Origin: Serpula lacrymans var. lacrymans S7.9
Lineage: Eukaryota > Basidiomycota > Agaricomycetes > Boletales > Serpulaceae
Assembly (NCBI RefSeq): GCF_000218685.1
Contig: NW_006763290.1
Span: forward strand, 2,475,855 to 2,539,854
Length of the DNA stretch: 64,000 nucleotides
Reading direction: 5' to 3'
Positions within the stretch are counted from its first letter, which is position 1. Each line of letters opens with the position of its first letter. Shown in pieces: positions 53,351 to 64,000 of the stretch. A program made the position numbers and the translations under genes. The notes beneath the pieces were generated by a model that did not search any database, was not told where the DNA came from, and worked only from the letters and a program-made list of their open reading frames with translations.

Positions 53351-56300
53351 ATGACTACCAGCTCTCCTGATGGGATATTGTGGACATCTACCATTCGGGC
53401 TTCAATGATTGAAGCCTCTTGTCGTCAGGCTTTCAAAGATCAGATACAAGATCAAGGATTCAACTATCTGGACGACTATTTCAGAAGCATCCTGGTAGCG
53501 GTATCACATGAGTGAGCGGATAGTCTCTCATTTTTATCTGCAGTACTCACATACAGTATCATCATAATCATAGCTCTATGATCGACTTTGTAAAAACTCC
53601 TGGTCGGAAAATTGATAAGCGTAGGAAGATGAAAGCTGTCTTGAATATTCGAGTCAATGTAAGAATCCCTCGCTCTCTACATCCGACAGTTAATGTTAAG
53701 ATCAACAATTATGGCTTCCTCTAGGATGATGACATAACGAACGAGAACATATATCCCTCTCGTAGTTTAAGCCAGGTACACCTTATGAAGGACAAGACAG
53801 TGGGCCTTCATAGCTTTGTTTCGCAAAATCATCCGAAGGAGCTGTTGTCCCACCAATTGTCGAATTTGGCTAAGCAGCCTGAACATCAGAACATACCCTA
53901 TACTAGAGAAACTAGTGAAAACGCATTGGACAGCTACTCCTTACAGTCCCAAGCATCGTCCGGTGTTGCCGCAAACTCTATGCAAGATCTAGGGCACACT
54001 CGGGGCCACCACACACTTAGTCTCCCGACCTCAGCACTAACTACGAAGCTGTCTGTCATCCAGGAAGGGGCAGAACCTGCTGAATATACTACCTCTCTGC
54101 AGCCTCTAAGTCCCAACGCCAGTCCCTTAGTTGACTTAAAGGTCAGCAGGTCACACGAATCACAGGTGCTACAAAGCCTATCGCCCACGTATGGTGTAGT
54201 CCACGCTCCTGGTAGACCTTCATCTACGATTTCGTCTCCTGAAGTGGCTCGTGCTCGGTTAAATCCATCTTCTGATTGTGTCTGCGGACTTTCGAGGCTC
54301 CCCCTTCCGGTTCTGGCATCACCTTCTCCTCTCTCAGCTCCATCGCTCATGGGTATGTCGAGCATTTCTGCCACCAGCACGTCTCAACCATTGATGCCTC
54401 AAAGTGTATTTCCCTTCCCTTCCCTACCTGCGCCATCCCCATTACGTAAATCAGTACGAGGTCTCCGCGATACGTCTACGGGTCTAGCGGAATTATCGCT
54501 TGGCATTACTGTTCCAGCTTTGGGAAAGCGTACATCTTGGCTTATGAAGGCGAGAGAAGTTAAGGCAATGGAGACCATTGTCACGAAGCAAATCCCACTC
54601 GAGAATGATTCATATGGAGCCAATGGCACGACGACCCAGACAGGCGTGAACGTCGGGCCCAAGCTCACGAATGGAGAGGCATTTGATATACCCGCGTTAG
54701 ATAATGTTGATCAAGACCGAGATGGAAGCGAACACAGGCTAAAAGCAATCAAGGCGCATTCCTTCGATACCGTTGCTTCTAACCTCGATGGCGAGGTGAA
54801 TTGCGTGCATATTGGCGAGGGTTCACTCCATACCGTAGGTGCCACCGCGGTCACATTAGCGGAAGCTCGAGCAGCAGCCGAGACTCGTGTGGCTGAAAGG
54901 AATAAACTACATGAGGATATGACAATCACATCCTTTAATTCAACCCAACATAAATCCTTTCAGCCCCATAGCTCCACCACAATACTACTACCTGCCAAGC
55001 GCAGTGAACAATCCACATCTTTACCGCATGGTTCTCAGCATAGTTACTCTTACTATTCAATTCGCGGTCAGGCAGCGGAAGTGAAAGAGGACGACTCTTC
55101 TAAGCAAAAGAAGGAACTGCTACTTCTTCACAAAACTCCAAGCAGAGGCAAGCAATATACGGCGGAAGGTGGGCTCGGCTCTGAGGGCACGTGGCTATAC
55201 TCTCGTACGCGACGAACAGCCGTGGAACACGATACAGCATTGCATCAACCTCTTGCATCAGCTGTCTCGACTTCTGAAGCGTCTGAGCAGGTCTTGCTCC
55301 CCATGGTGGATGATCGCTTCTGCTTGCCTATTACAGCAGCTTACTCATTGCCGGGACAGCTACTGCATGGGGTGCCAGACCGTACATCTAGTCCGCCACA
55401 TACACTTCAGGCAGAATCAGAAATCTATGACACCACGCTACCGGTGCAGCCCCATTGTACCTTGTTCGACGCTCGTCATGAAACGATAACGCCCAGATGG
55501 CAAAAGCAAGATACGTCTCTTACGCAGAATCGCCTGTCGTTCGATAAAAGAAACAATGGTTTGGGCGGTGATTGCTTGCCTGTGGAAGACCAATTAGCTA
55601 GAAATCAAGAAGTTTGGACGCCATTCAACTTCGACAGAAAAGACAATAGTATGGCTTGGAGTACATTACCTACGGAACCGCCCCCAGGAGACCCAGGAAT
55701 TATCAAAGATGATGTATGCGCTACTGGGGAAGGGAAAGCTCTGGATGAACGTAGCCCCACTAGTTTGACACATCCGTTTAATGTCCATGGTTCCGGAGGG
55801 AACCAGTCTTACTACTCGGATATCGCAGGTGAAAGAGGCTTGGCTACCCCTGACTTTCTGAAACCAGACTGCGCTACAAGAGGCACTATCGCTCTGGATC
55901 GCATTGAGGTACAAGTCAAAAACCCATCACAAATTCTTTCCGCTCTCGCTGACACTTTCCCTTAGGATCTCGAGTCAGTAATAAGTAATCAATCTAGGGC
56001 TCAACATTCCAACCAAACATCTAAGGTATTCGATAATACTTTGGGTGGGAGTAGGAACGGCAGGCATGAACTAAAGAGTTTGCAACTTGCAGCAGTGGCT
56101 GCTAAAAGGGTAAGTTACTTTTTGATATTCTCAAGCGGTTTATAGTATGCTGAGAATAAACTGTAATCACAGCAACAAGAGGAGCAAGACAAGAAGATGG
56201 TGCGTTTGAAGGAAATGGAGAACAGGCGTACACAAGCTCAACAAAGGAAGATTTTGGACGACAGGGCACATGCGTTAGAACAAGAAAAGAAAATGAAGGA

Positions 56301-56940
56301 AGACAGCGAAAAACGGAAAAGGGGAAAGGATGAGCAGAGCGATGGAAAACTACTCAAGAACACAGTCACCAAGAAAACAGATCAAGGTGCCATCAAAAAG
56401 CGAAAGGCCGATGCAGATATCGCAAAGAAACAGGTCAAAAAGCCTGCACCCAAATATGATCCATCGTCTTCGGAATTAGGTGTAGTGGTATCGACAAGGG
56501 CCGAGCCCCACCCAAAATTCGGCCGAGCAACTGGTGTTGCACAGTGCGGCTTCCTTACGAAGCTGGCTCCAGTAGTCACCGGCGAAAGCTCTCAGATGCA
56601 AGCAACGAAGGAGTCTCCCAAACCTGTCGTCTCAAGTGAAAATATCGAACTTCCAGATATTAACAGCGAATATTCGGACTCGGATGATGAGGATCGTCCA
56701 CGCTCATTTGATCTTCCTGAATGGGCTCACACTCCAGAGCTTAATGAAGCTCTGCAGGTTCAAAGCAGACTTAACCCGGATGATGTTTTTGGCGTTATTC
56801 GACCCTTGAGGATGGAGGAAATGTTTCGAACAAAACAAAGCCGATTCAGGGCTAGGACCAGCTCCGCTAATTGGTTTGGCACAGATAAGTTGACCCTAGA
56901 CGAAGAGAAGGAGTATGCAAGGAGGATGGGGTTCAGATAA
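53351..56940 (+). CDS. INCENP/Sli15/Pic1-type inner centromere protein
   Basis: Predicted exons are 53351-53511, 53574-53658, 53725-55908, 55966-56109 and 56173-56940; the introns are 57-66 nt, all GT-AG, and the product is about 1113 aa. INCENP is the scaffold of the chromosomal passenger complex. It binds Survivin/Borealin-type partners at its N-terminus and activates Aurora B through its C-terminal IN-box. The N-terminus (residues 1-82) has ILWTSTIRASMIEASCRQAF and FNYLDDYFRSILVAV, followed by a basic KTPGRKIDKRRK. Residues about 83-858 are long, Ser/Thr-rich and probably disordered. Residues about 859-925 are a highly charged Glu/Lys/Arg helix (single alpha-helix type). The IN-box starts near 1038 (DLPEWAHTPELNEALQVQSR), continues NPDDVFGVIRPLRMEEMF, and has the Thr-Ser-Ser motif RTSSANW (near 1086-1092) that Aurora phosphorylates in the family. 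All frames join cleanly. Likely functional. Confidence 0.93.
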
Positions 56941-57449
56941 CGATTATTTTATGTTGGAGTATGAACATAGATTGGGCAATATAACACACCGCTCATTGCC
57001 CCAAAAAAAAAGATAAATCATTACCCTCAGTACAAACAAAAAGTCGGCTAAAGTCATGTGAAAGTCAGGTAACAATCGAGTGAAGTTGTGCAAAGTCTAC
57101 CTTTAGTAAAGAGTTTGAATTGTTAGTCATATCACAGTCAAAGTCAGTCATAGTCGGGTTTTGGTCAAGCGTTAGTCAGACTCGGTTTGCACCGAGAACC
57201 TACTCACTGCAAAAAAGCTGAGATTATGAATCATGAAAATGTCCCCAAAAACCCGGTCATTTCCAGCACATTCCAAGCAGATTTTGCCTGGATGTTCGGT
57301 TGTGGAGGCCTACACAAAACCTGTAGGTTTCCTGCACAAATCAACTAGATACTCAAGAAGGACTTAATTGCTTGACTTCCATCAACATGATTGATTATTT
57401 TACTTACTCAAGACAAATTCAAACAATCTGAAATATCCACTCAACTCAT
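56941..57449. other. INCENP 3' region, no gene
   Basis: The 3' UTR is followed by AT-rich sequence. A stretch at 57040-57190 is unusually dense in agtca/gtcaaa/agtcgg words, perhaps an old simple repeat. No coding signal. Confidence 0.35.
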
Positions 57450-57864
57450 TGTTACGATAACACAATTTTCGGACCTTTCCTTTATTTTTATTCTCCACTC
57501 TAACCTTGTACTTTAGCTTTCACACATGGTGCCACGCGGCACTTCCCCTTTTTCCAAACTCCCCCTTCTCGTGCCACGTTGCCTTTCTTCTTATTTTAGA
57601 CACAACTCTCTCACACAGTAGAGCTGGCCATGCGGGCTAGGCCCCATGACATCATCAGCCACTGTCTCTATCAACTGTATAGTACACATGTACAAACAAC
57701 CCTGTAGTAGTATATATACCCGAATAGATCCAGGAGACTCCTCAGCGAGTCCTCCTGTTGTATACCAACAAACTCTCTGCAGCTCAAGGGGTAACCACTC
57801 CCTCATCATCTTCTCTATAGTGTGTTCTTGTGTGCGCCAGAGTAAATAACTCTTGGTTGTTACA
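57450..57864 (-). repeat. Solo LTR, family Z, TSD CTCAT
   Basis: This 415-bp reverse copy runs from TGTTACGATAACACAATTTTC to ACTCTTGGTTGTTACA. CTCAT lies at 57445-57449 and 57865-57869. All landmarks are present. Confidence 0.95.
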
Positions 57865-58480
57865 CTCATCCTACCAGGACATAGATTTGAATATCAATCG
57901 GACGAAGATAGCAAAACCTTATCACAAATCCAGGCACAGAGCCTCAACTTTGGCTATCACTCCAAGTGCAACTTGTCCAGTACTCCAAAGCATTTCATCA
58001 TCTTGCTCTTTCTCCACCCTCTCTGAAGAGGGTTGTCATATCCATGCCACAGGCTATGATTTCCGGACCTCCAAAAGGTCAGAGACCCTCAAGTCTGAAC
58101 TCTTGAATCTACACTCCTTGTACTCTGCTGTTAGCCCTGTACCTCACCCCCACATGGTACTCCAGATACACTGAGCAATAAAACTGTCCCAATGTTAGCA
58201 ATGTTTTGATTGTTGAGTGAATAACTCATGCATCATTGATGCTAGACCCTAAGCCCATGTATTATTAGACAGCCCTGATCAAGAGCTTTCTAATGATATA
58301 TACATTACTTAGGTAATTCTTGTTATACCGGTCATAACTCAACATTAATCCACTATACTTATTGGGACAGCTTTGTTGCTAATCTCACATAACATAAGAA
58401 TCAAGTATTATGTCAGCATTTGATCATGTGTCATATAAAAAGTTCAACATAGTATAAGCAAATCAAATAATATCACTTAT
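57865..58480. other. No recognisable gene
   Basis: I see no coding family or known repeat in this stretch. Confidence 0.3.
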
Positions 58481-58489
58481 TCTGCATCC

Positions 58490-58727
58490 ATCATTGTAAA
58501 ATCTCTCTCTATTAATCAAATCAACCACATCATAGCTTTCTTGGAATCTGGCCATTCTACTCATCAAATCTTTGCTACTACTGGTTTTGGCCACTCTACT
58601 ATTCATAGAATATCTGCCCAACATTGCCTCAACTTGGCCAAATCCTCTGGTGGTTGTCCATCCATCATTACTCCTACTGACACACACTATTTGTCTTATT
58701 GGAATTGGAAAAGCTGAAAATGCTGTA
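58490..58727 (+). pseudogene. Tc1-type transposase N-terminal fragment
   Basis: A helix-turn-helix region of the Tc1/mariner type on the + strand reads INHIIAFLESGHSTHQIFAT, TGFGHSTIHRIS, LAKSSGGCPSIITPTDTH, then in another frame TICLIGIGKAENAV, where it stops at the LTR-like unit beginning at 58728. The catalytic part is not visible on the other side. It is a different sequence from the Tc1 copies at 10529 and 14701. Confidence 0.7.
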
Positions 58728-59243
58728 TGTTACGATTCAAATTTACTCTCACTTTATCCTTTGCCTTTTCCTTTACTTATCGGACTATATTCCTTTATCT
58801 AGTGGTTATCACTCACCACCATCTTTGTATTCCCATACATACACTTTCACATCTTATTCCTCTATCTTTTTGTACACATTTCTCCTTATCTTATCCTTCC
58901 TCTTCCTTTCTTGGACACACAGCCTTAGCCCTATACCTTGTGATCTGAGTTCTTCCAAGGATACTCCTTATAGCTATATTATGGTCACAAGTTCTTGATC
59001 TATTCTTGTTATTTCCCCAAAGAATACTCCTTTTGGACTACAAACCTCTCGCCCTTGACCCTGGAGGTCTTTACACTATTGGCTCTTACAAAGCCAGCTT
59101 GGAGCTGAGCTTGGATTTACTACCTATTCAGTATATAAACCCCTGTATAACAGTAGAATAGGACAAGTTGAGTCTACTCTACAATTCCCTACTATCATCA
59201 TGAAGGAAGGACCTCAGCCCTATCATCTGAGGAGAATATAACA
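58728..59243 (+). repeat. Probable solo LTR (516 bp)
   Basis: TGTTACGATTCAAATTTAC to GAGGAGAATATAACA, with inverted TGTTA/TAACA ends and a TATATAAACCCCTGTAT motif at about 59133-59149, identical over 17 bases to that in element X. No flanking duplication was found, so the boundaries are provisional. It cuts the Tc1 fragment at 58727. Confidence 0.5.
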
Positions 59244-60220
59244 TCCATAGGCATTTTCCAGAAAAATTAGTGTTAACAATCTAGAAACAAAATCCTGACC
59301 TACATTCACTTCCACAATTAAATCTGACATGTGACCTAAGGATTCTGCTACACTGAAATCACTTCAATGATCCAAAAAATGCTTACTCCTTATACAAACC
59401 CAAATAAAAAAATTTAGTCAAAATTCAATTATGAGTAATAAACAACACACCTACAAACATCCCGACTGCCAGTGAAATATTTTATATTTTACTGCCAAAA
59501 GATCTAAAGTTTCGAATCTGCAAGAAATATCAGTGTATGGCCAAATAGTTTCACACTAAAGAAAAAAAAGAAAGAAAATCTGAGGCTTACAAATAATAAC
59601 TTGAAGCGGCTGGACTTGAAGATCCTCGTAAAAAACTTAAAGATATTGGTTCTGTTAGTTTGTAAATATTAAAGGCCTGTAAAAACTCTCATACATAATT
59701 AGTATGTTTTATCAAAGCTAATAATAAACACACTTAATTGATGCCAACTAGCAACTTGATTAATGTATTTAAAAATATCCTATGTTATAATATACTAACC
59801 CAAAATTTAATACCACATTTATTATCAATGTCATATCTAATGATAAAAATAATCCTAACTATAGGCAAATATGTAATAAACTCAAATATATCAGCCATGC
59901 TCCACATTACAACATTCAAACCAGGATAATAGTGGAAAAACAGGGCTTGTTTTCAGTGTTGGTGCTCCATCTGTGACAGAGAAAGTAAAAGAGAGCACAA
60001 AGACAAATGACTTTGACCTGGGTATACCAAAATTCAAGTAGATAATTGTATTGCTATGTGTAAATGTATACCTACAGATGTCTCGTGGATGCCTCAAATC
60101 CATCAGGACCTTAGAGGGCAAAATTGTCAAGATTTAATAATAGCTCAGATATCTATCAAGAGTGGAGGCAAGGCTACACTGCATCTCAACAATCTATTGC
60201 ACTCCTTGCCACTCATCATC
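59244..60220. other. No recognisable gene
   Basis: Very AT-rich sequence (especially 59400-59900) with no supportable gene or repeat family. Confidence 0.3.
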
Positions 60221-60224
60221 CTGT

Positions 60225-60400
60225 GACCCAGCCAGGTTGTCTAAGTTGGGTGTCCTCTCACCCAGCTAGGTCATCTTCAATGAGCACCCTCTCACCCAGC
60301 TGGATCATTTAAGACAAGCACCCTGTAATGTCCTGACCCAGCCGGGTCATCTTGGATGGGCAGCCTCTTACCCAGCCTGGTTGTCAAAGATGGGCACAAT
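60225..60400. repeat. 34-bp minisatellite, about five units
   Basis: Units begin acccagc(c/t)(a/g/t)gg and continue with variants of tcatcttcaatgagcaccctct. Two units are 34 bp, one has an 8-10 bp insertion, and the outer ones are more diverged. The repeat lies directly 3' (minus sense) of the gypsy chromodomain relic, so it may be part of that element's 3' region. Confidence 0.65.
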
Positions 60401-60479
60401 AAAATCACATTTAACATGGCCCGGCTGGCACACTCCGCCAGACTCCGCTGGCCCCATCTATATAGTAATATTATCAGGT

Positions 60480-61950
60480 AATAATGCCACGTCTAAGACC
60501 AAAGGTTATTACTATACTATGTGTCCCAGAAGCTGAGGGATTCTTAGAATAAAATCCTCAAACAGCGTCATGGGAATTGTCCAGATGTGCTTCTGGTTCC
60601 CACGTTCTGTCCTTGTCTCCATAGCCCTTCCATAGGAATAGGAACTATAATTTTCCACGCTTCAAGCGTGCATCCACCACCTGTTCGACATCAAATTCTT
60701 CTTCACCTTCCTGTGAGGCAACGATGAACTATAACAAAAACTAAACCTATCTCCTTCTGCACTTGCAGGGAGTAAGGGTTCAATGAGCTTGAGGTCGACA
60801 GACGCTAGTAAATATAGCGAGTAGAGGACTTTGAGAGGTAAGCTTCAAAGGTTCTTGTTGAGGAGTAAAGCGGGTAAATTCAGTAATAGAAAGCTAAGGA
60901 GCCATACATGAATAGGTACGGCTTTATATAGGGAACTGTCCGTTCCTCAGACCGAAAAGAGAATATACGAAAAGTGGTCTGAGGAATTAATCAACCAATA
61001 AGAAAAAGGGAGAGTAACTATCGTACGACTTCTGACTTGATTAATCAGCAGGTGAGAGACTTGTACTAATAATAGAAGATTGTCACGCGTGGTCAGGAAC
61101 CGTATCCTCATGATGAGGTACGATCCTAGATAAGGCGTTATTAGTATTACCAGGCTTTACTGGGGCTTGGAGCTGGTTGGCGAGATGCCTACTACCAGTC
61201 CCTACCCAGTTTGCTGGCTGGCTGGGAGCGATGCCCAGTCTCTGATCTGTGATATACAATGGTAGCGATGGTTAAGAAAGCCTGTGAGGGCTATGAGAAG
61301 TAAAACTGCAAACAATACCTCTAGCCCTAGAGCCAGAGGCGTAATGGGAAAAGTGTTCGAGAACCAAGACATAGCAAAGATAAGGAAATAATAAAACGGT
61401 CCTTACACTTCCTGGGTGACTGCAACCGGTCTGGGCCAGTCTATGCGCTATCCTGGCAGAGGCCCTTTGTAGGGGTTCACATGGCTAATATTGACCATGG
61501 GTACTACCCTCATTCATTTTGGAAAATCCAGCTCCACCACATTGGGTTTGACTTCCTTAATCTGGTAAGGACCAATTCACTTTTCAGTCAGTTTCTAGAC
61601 TGCCAATCTTTTAATTTTAAGTGGTTGGTATCTAAAATTTCCAGCTTTTGATGATGTCCTTTGTACACCAGGGACCCCTATGTTAAAGCCTGAGGGCCCA
61701 GGTATCTCTACTTTTGTGCTCCCAGGGTTATTACAATTAGGTCTCTTGCATGGCACCCCAATATCAAAGATATTGTTTGTAAAAGTGGGTGCCAGGGAGT
61801 GATCTGAGGAGAGCCCCAGGGAGGGAGCAAAGGAAAGCCCTGGGGAGCATTCAAATGAGTTGGAGCCCCCCAATGGCAAATTGTCTGATAAGCCAGTTGG
61901 CTCACTTGGATTGCTGATGTTTTTTAAGTACAAGTAAATGTATGAACTTA
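60480..61950 (-). pseudogene. Ty3/gypsy integrase tail and chromodomain relic
   Basis: On the minus strand from about 61640: YQPLKIKRLAV, KLTEK, IGPYQIKEVKPNVVELDFPK, VPMVNISHVNPYKGPLPG, RIDWPRPVAVTQE (to 61413). It is then interrupted by a solo LTR, and resumes GEEEFDVEQVVDARLKRGKL and FLFLWKGYGDKDRTWEPEAHL (60706-60540), a chromodomain. Stops occur after RLAV, KLTEK, DFPK, PLPG and KRGKL, so it is inactive. An open stretch upstream (61595-61933) is probably the decayed connection to the core. Confidence 0.85.
60712..61407 (-). repeat. Solo LTR (696 bp) between integrase and chromodomain, TSD CTTCC
   Basis: On the minus strand it runs from TGTAAGGACCGTTTTATT (61407) to CATCGTTGCCTCACA (60712). 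CTTCC lies at 60707-60711 and 61408-61412. The gypsy frame continues across the site (VAVTQE then GEEEFD) when one CTTCC is used. A TATA-like ccctatataaagcc (minus strand, near 60935) supports the minus orientation. No other copy of this family was found in the window. Confidence 0.93.
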
Positions 61951-62310
61951 CAATTCATGGTTATTGGGTCATACATAGCGGGTAACATGGTGGGTAACAT
62001 GGGTAAATCTGAAGAAAAGTATTTCAAGATGGTGGTAGGGTAATATTTGAGATGATGGGACATACCTGGGGATAGTTCCTGGACACTGAATTTGCACTGG
62101 CAAGTTGGCATTTGCAACATTTCTGGTGTTTGAATGTAAAAAATACAAGTCCAACTTTCATCACGTGTATTTTTCTCAAAACTCCCATGGGCACAATTTG
62201 TGGCATTAAATCCATGTATAGCATGTCTGAACCATTTAACATCTCAGTCACTCAGACATAATGCCCTACACCAGACTTTCAACCCCTCCCCAACCAAAGA
62301 CACCATTGCA
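61951..62310. other. No recognisable gene
   Basis: Short minus-strand open stretches are present without recognisable domains. Confidence 0.3.
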
Positions 62311-63290
62311 ATGTCTTTTTCCACCCAAGACAAGATCTACAAAGCCAACAAGCGCGTTAAGAAGGCTGTTATGTACTGGCCCCTGGTTTTTTTTCAATAC
62401 AGGGACCAGTTTGTGGAGAGGCTGAGGGAGGAAGTAGTGAGTGGGACAGGCACGATAAAGGAGGGAAACAACACCGGGTATGACTTCCACGTCCCCCGGC
62501 TTTTTTTGACTGCCATCACGCGGTTTTGCGGGGCAGAGGGTGAGGGAAGGGCAGTGGATCCATCATTGATCACCCAGGAAAACAAGATGGTGGAGGAATC
62601 AGTCTGGTTTGAGCCCAGGAGATAGACTCCTGAGAGGAGGGAGGCTCTGGACAATAGGTGGTGGTTGCAAAGTAAGTTTTTTTATTTTTTCATCCTTTTT
62701 CAATTACTTACTAACTGTTTCTTTTCACAGTGGTTCCCCCTTGTCCTCGTCTTTTTGCCACCATGCCCATCAAACCAGCATGTTCTAAAAGCCCCCGGGC
62801 ACCCACCACTGGCAAAAAAAAGCACAACTTTGCTCACGTAACAGTAGTGCCTTCAAAGAGGGCAAAGAGGACAGCTCCGTCCCAGCGCTCCCCCTCAAGG
62901 CCATCTTGCCCCCAGCACACCCGCCCTTTCCCCGGGACTTCTAGTGGTCAGCGCCCAGACCCCATAGCACCTTCAACCGGCAAGGGAAAGGGAAAGGTGG
63001 TGGTGGAGATTACCAGGGGTGTAGAGGATGTGCAGAGGAAGAGCATGAGACATCCTGCAACAAGTGTAGCTGGGCGAAGTGCAAGTGCATCTGGGACAAC
63101 AATGCAAGCCTGGGGAGCAAGTCCCGGAAGCCAGTGGTCTCAGAGCCAGAAGTGCCAAGGGCTCTGGTCACTGCTCCTGACCATCCTATCAACATTGGGC
63201 CGCCCCGGGGAGCACCCAAGCTGGTCTACCAGCTTCATGGAATGACTGGGACCCAATTCACAATCAGGGTCCCCCCACCTTTGATAAAAT
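62311..63290 (+). pseudogene. Broken two-exon gene of unknown function with CxxC-type motif
   Basis: Exon 1 (62311-62671) begins MSFSTQDKIYKANKRVKKAV and includes YWPLVFFQYRDQFVERLREE and FHVPRLFLTAITRFCGAEGE. An in-frame TAG at 62623 interrupts it, but the frame continues REALDNRWWLQ to a good donor (gtaagt, 62672). An intron ends cttttcacag at 62730. Exon 2 starts in frame (VPPCPRLFATMPIKPACSK), is basic and Ser/Pro-rich, and after a frameshift near 63010 has CNKCSWAKCKCIW, a short cysteine cluster of the type seen in fungal zinc-cluster or repeat-associated proteins. I do not know the family. The stop and frameshift make it a pseudogene in this copy. Confidence 0.45.
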
Positions 63291-63297
63291 TGGATAA

Positions 63298-63370
63298 TGA
63301 CCAGACCAGGGATTGAACCTGGAACCTTCTGGATACATGCCAGCTGCTCTACCAATTGAGCTATATGGCC
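63298..63370 (-). repeat. tRNA-like sequence (SINE head or tRNA pseudogene)
   Basis: The minus strand folds as a 73-nt cloverleaf: acceptor GGCCATA/TCTGGTC (one mismatch, one G-U), D arm GCTCAATTGGTAGAGC, anticodon stem GCTGG/CCAGA (one mismatch), T arm CCAGGTTCAATCCCTGG. The anticodon loop reads CATGTAT, giving a nominal TGT anticodon, but position 33 is A instead of the nearly invariant U. Boxes A and B are good. The best reading is a tRNA-derived SINE head or tRNA pseudogene, different from the family at 9933 and 20749. Confidence 0.6.
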
Positions 63371-64000
63371 AAGGTTATACAATGTAGGATCTTAAACATG
63401 ACATGCAACCACGGACATCTTACACAGAATAGCTGCTGCATACTGGGCTGGCTTACAAATCAGAGGTATTATCCTATAGAGTATTGGTATGTCAGAGTAT
63501 ATTCTAACAACCTTCACAAGCAGCAATCCTGGCTCCTGCTCACCATACTCCCCCATCTGCTGCACACCCTTCACGCCCTTTTCCCCCTCCACATGTGCAA
63601 GCCACGTCCCAGGAATCAAGGAGGCCTCCCCAGGTGTCCTATACAGAGCCTGGGGAAATGGGTGCCAATGCAATCTGTCCCAGCCCTAAGTGGATTGCCA
63701 GGATGAGGGAGGCTATCCCCTCACCTGCAAGGGAGGTTTTGGGTGCTGTGGCAAGGCTGCCATTGCCATCCTCCAGCCCACTTCCTATTTGTCCCCAGGA
63801 GGCTGCTGACATCCCCACAAACATCACACTCCCTTGCCCCAACACTCCCTTTGACTTGATGTCCCCACCTTTTCACCCTGATCTCTTCTTCCAACTCTTC
63901 CAACCCATTCAGGCGGGAAGAAGCGCCTTTGGATGTTCCCGGAACCCCTCATCTGTCCCTTGGGCCTCCTCCTTACTGGCCATTTGAGGCCCCACAAGGG
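63371..64000. other. No confident gene to window end
   Basis: A + strand open stretch (63595-63987, Pro-rich, KWIARMREAIPSPAREVLGA) may continue the unknown gene relic at 62311-63290 on the other side of the tRNA-like insertion, but no domain is recognisable and the window ends here. Confidence 0.3.

Noticed and set aside
58728..59243. Certain solo LTR with duplication
   Set aside because: TG...CA ends and a TATA motif are present, but the flanks ctgta and tccat do not match, so I kept it only as probable.
63298..63370. Functional tRNA-Thr(TGT) gene
   Set aside because: The cloverleaf folds, but position 33 is A instead of U, and there are mismatches in the acceptor and anticodon stems. A SINE head or pseudogene fits better.
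1..64000. CRISPR arrays, bacterial operons, ribosome-binding sites, rRNA genes
   Set aside because: The gene structure is eukaryotic with spliceosomal introns. The repeats are LTRs, inverted repeats or minisatellites, and no spaced direct-repeat array or rRNA sequence is seen.

Overview
This window is fungal nuclear DNA, most likely from an agaricomycete (mushroom-forming basidiomycete) with a transposon-rich genome. The evidence is short 45-70 bp GT-AG introns, a Ras protein of the basidiomycete type, and a transposon set typical of Agaricomycetes: Ty3/gypsy with chromodomain, Ty1/copia, PIF/Harbinger with a Myb/SANT-like partner, Helitron helicase, tnp2/CACTA-like, pogo, and Tc1 with long inverted repeats. 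The species cannot be told from the sequence. I see no CRISPR array, rRNA gene or convincing functional tRNA gene.

Only three genes look intact and host-encoded, all on the + strand and all spliced: a Ras GTPase (8296-9149, six exons including a predicted 2-nt exon), a tandem CCCH zinc-finger protein (34867-37635, five exons including one of 21 nt), and an INCENP/Sli15-type chromosomal passenger protein (53351-56940, five exons). They form islands of open, in-frame exons. Almost everything between them is transposable-element debris with stops and frameshifts.

Layout. 1-7115: two PIF/Harbinger transposase pseudogenes, a Harbinger Myb/SANT-like gene, a degenerate gypsy pol with its 3' LTR, and a solo copia LTR. 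8.2-9.2 kb: ras. 9.9-16.8 kb: a SINE, two Tc1 elements (one an internal-deletion derivative), a pogo relic and LTR fragments. 16.8-23.6 kb: copia gag, Helitron helicase, a second SINE and a gypsy LTR plus gag. 23.6-25.4 kb: a long LTR-like element (called X here) that contains an ORF. 25.4-30 kb: unclassified repeats. 29.8-33 kb: a tnp2-like transposase split by a solo LTR. 34.9-37.6 kb: CCCH gene. 38-48 kb: a copia element split by both a foldback MITE and a nearly identical-LTR gypsy element (40358-46490) that lacks its integrase core. 48.7-53.3 kb: a gypsy relic carrying a multi-layer nest of solo LTRs. 53.35-56.94 kb: INCENP gene. 57.4-64 kb: more solo LTRs, gypsy integrase/chromodomain remains, a 34-bp minisatellite, a hypothetical gene relic and a tRNA-like SINE head.

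The LTR families recur and I name them for convenience: Z (about 345-420 bp, TGTAACAACCAAGAG...), Z2 (TGTAACAATACCC...), Y (about 320-335 bp, TGTTAGTTTTTGG...), W (copia-linked, about 207-231 bp) and X (about 1.7 kb with an internal ORF). Many copies have exact 5-bp target duplications, so the order of insertions can be read directly.
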